Below the pieces are notes generated by a model, which saw only the letters and a program-made list of their open reading frames with translations, was not told the DNA's origin and searched no databases. The position numbers and the translations under genes are program-made. A stretch of 64,000 bases of DNA, taken from NCBI RefSeq assembly GCF_014200175.1, contig NZ_JACHBD010000013.1:62001-126000 (forward strand). The letters run 5' to 3'. Positions within the stretch are counted from its first letter, which is position 1, and every line of letters begins with the position of its first letter. The DNA is from Rhizobium lentis (GTDB lineage: Bacteria; Pseudomonadota; Alphaproteobacteria; Rhizobiales; Rhizobiaceae). Shown here piece after piece: positions 62,676 through 64,000 of this stretch.

Positions 62676-63584
62676 ATGCGATTTAAGGGCCTCGATCTCA
62701 ACCTCCTTGTCGCGCTCGATGCACTAATGATTGAGCGCAACCTTACTGCGGCGGCACGTAGCATTAATCTAAGCCAGCCCGCAATGAGTGCAGCCGTCCG
62801 CCGGCTCCGCTCCTATTTCCGCGATGAACTTTTTACGATGCGTGGTCGTGAATTTGTTCCAACGCCGCGTGCGGAAGACCTCGCGCCTGCGATTCGTGAG
62901 ACTTTACAGCATATTCGGCTCAATATCATATCCTGGGATGAATTTATTCCTGATCAATCAGATCGTCATTTCAGAGTAAGCTTGTGCGATTTCGTTACAG
63001 TTGTTCTTTTTCAGAAGATACTGGAGCGTCTTGCGCGGGAGGCGCCCGGCATTAGCTTTGACTTGCTGCCTCTTACTGACAATCCAGACGAGCTCTTGCG
63101 ACGCGGCGACGTAGACTTCCTTATTAGCCCACCGTTATTCATGTCGAGCGCGCACCCTAAGATAGATCTATTTCAGGAACGACTGACTTGCGTCGGCTGC
63201 AGTAATAACAAACAACTTGAGGAAGCCCTTACTGCCGAGGAGTATTCATCGATGGGGCACGCGGTAGTTAGGTTCGGTCGGACGCAGCAGCCTACCATAG
63301 AAGATTGCTTCTTGCAGGAGCATGGCCTCAAGAGGCGGGTCGAAGTCGTTGTTTCAAGCTTTAGCATGATCCCCGCCGCCCTGATGGGCACTGATCGCAT
63401 CGCAACCATTCCGTTACGATTAGTTGGGCTTTTTGAGGACATGATACCATTGCGGATGACTGCGCCCCCGATAACGCTGCCGACATTCACCGAGGCGGTC
63501 CAATGGCCGGTACTTCAAGACAAAGATCCGGCAAATATCTGGATGCGAGATATAATGGTTCAGGAGGCAGCGCGATTGCCGTGA
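62676..63584 (+). CDS. nodD: NodD, LysR-type activator of nodulation genes
   Basis: A 302-residue LysR-family protein. The N-terminus MRFKGLDLNLLVALDALMIE RNLTAAARSINLSQPAMSAA VRRLRSYFRDELFTMRGREF is the NodD signature helix-turn-helix, followed by PTPRAEDLAPAIRETL and the effector domain with GDVDFLISPPLFMS, AALMGTDRIATIPLRL. NodD binds nod boxes and activates nod genes when it senses plant flavonoids. Length and ends are normal. Which nodD copy of a multi-copy set this is cannot be told. Confidence 0.95.
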   Translation: MRFKGLDLNLLVALDALMIERNLTAAARSINLSQPAMSAAVRRLRSYFRDELFTMRGREFVPTPRAEDLAPAIRETLQHIRLNIISWDEFIPDQSDRHFRVSLCDFVTVVLFQKILERLAREAPGISFDLLPLTDNPDELLRRGDVDFLISPPLFMSSAHPKIDLFQERLTCVGCSNNKQLEEALTAEEYSSMGHAVVRFGRTQQPTIEDCFLQEHGLKRRVEVVVSSFSMIPAALMGTDRIATIPLRLVGLFEDMIPLRMTAPPITLPTFTEAVQWPVLQDKDPANIWMRDIMVQEAARLP

Positions 63585-64000
63585 CCATCTTGAAACCTAG
63601 GAAGCTGGGCTGCGTTGGATCGATCGACCCGCGACGTAGCCGATTAGCTGAAGACGGAACCACCTGCGACTGACCCGCAGGCCATTTTATCGACGAAGCT
63701 GAGCGCCAAGTCCGTCGCCGGTCGGCCGCCCTTCGGACGATTGCGCGACCTGCGGTCTAGAATAGCACCTTCGGCGGCAAAGCGAAGGGTGCTGGGGGAC
63801 CACAATTGCTGGTATTGTTCGTTTCTGATGGTTTTTGGTGGCATCTGCTAAGCTCCGACGCTGCTCCTACGTAAGCAGGGACGGAGGCCTCGGGAATGTG
63901 GCCAGTGTTCACGTTTAACCGCTTCACAGGGGATTGGATCTCGAATTCTGAACTAGATAGCAGCCTTTCTAACCGCGGCTTCTTCAGCGATCCAATGCGA
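63585..64000. other. Right-end stretch without a firm gene
   Basis: A minus-strand frame at 63644-63844 (MPPKTIRNEQYQQLWSPSTL, RFAAEGAILDRR, GGRPATDLALSFVDKMACGS) has protein-like composition but no family I recognise. At the extreme right a minus-strand frame ending AEEAAVRKAAI (stop near 63953) may be the end of a gene lying outside the window. Confidence 0.35.

Overview
The window looks like part of a rhizobial symbiotic plasmid, most like the Rhizobium etli/phaseoli type. Three things point that way: a nodD gene with a nod box near the right end, nif remnants with NifA-type control sites, and a complete-looking but rearranged rhizobial type III secretion (T3SS) locus in the nolB-rhcJ-nolU-nolV-rhcN order. 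Fragments of IS481, IS66, IS21, IS3 and a recombinase, plus many broken genes, show heavy reshuffling, as is usual on these plasmids.

Left part (1-13.3 kb): an island of exported proteins. It holds a truncated exonuclease/endonuclease/phosphatase-fold protein, a three-gene operon with an M23-type peptidase and a lipoprotein, a DUF3616 protein, a secreted trypsin, and a divergent operon of a secreted V8-like serine protease and a 1228-residue caspase-like protein with one intact and two apparently dead caspase units. 13.3-19 kb is a gene graveyard: an IS66 piece fused between two genes, pyrrolidone-carboxylate peptidase, and fragments of phosphoketolase, type III polyketide synthase, IstB and ImuB. 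19-21.4 kb is a minus-strand operon of winged-helix regulator, AbiEii-like nucleotidyltransferase, frameshifted PP2C phosphatase and degenerate Lit-like zincin, behind a 30-bp palindrome.

22-40.6 kb is the T3SS locus: two mosaic NolX/HrpF-like translocator genes, a small exported-type protein, then sctI-J-K-L-N-Q-R-S-T-U on the plus strand; sctF(candidate)-D-V and a broken pectate lyase on the minus strand; and sctC N-domain plus sctO on the plus strand. SctU stops before the NPTH autocleavage domain and no secretin channel gene (rhcC2/nolW) is seen. 41.7-44.7 kb is a thiamine operon: a TPP riboswitch, a gutted thiC of about 50 codons, then thiO, thiS, thiG, thiE. A hipBA toxin-antitoxin pair follows.

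47-52.8 kb is the most interesting stretch. A nifH remnant keeps an NifA upstream activator site and a -24/-12 element and precedes an intact NifX-associated (DUF269) gene. On the opposite strand, an operon of a C39-peptidase ABC exporter and an HlyD adaptor is headed by a 41-codon gene for a Gly-Gly leader peptide with an aromatic 17-residue core. That operon also carries a TGT-N10-ACA site and a -24/-12-like element, so it may be a nitrogen-fixation-controlled secreted peptide system.

54-64 kb holds small plasmid genes, a DUF6875-YbaK operon with a structured leader and a divergent winged-helix gene, a rhizobial secreted protein, a nod box without a recognised nod gene behind it, a luciferase-like monooxygenase and nodD. 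All calls are by eye from sequence and motifs; no database search was made.
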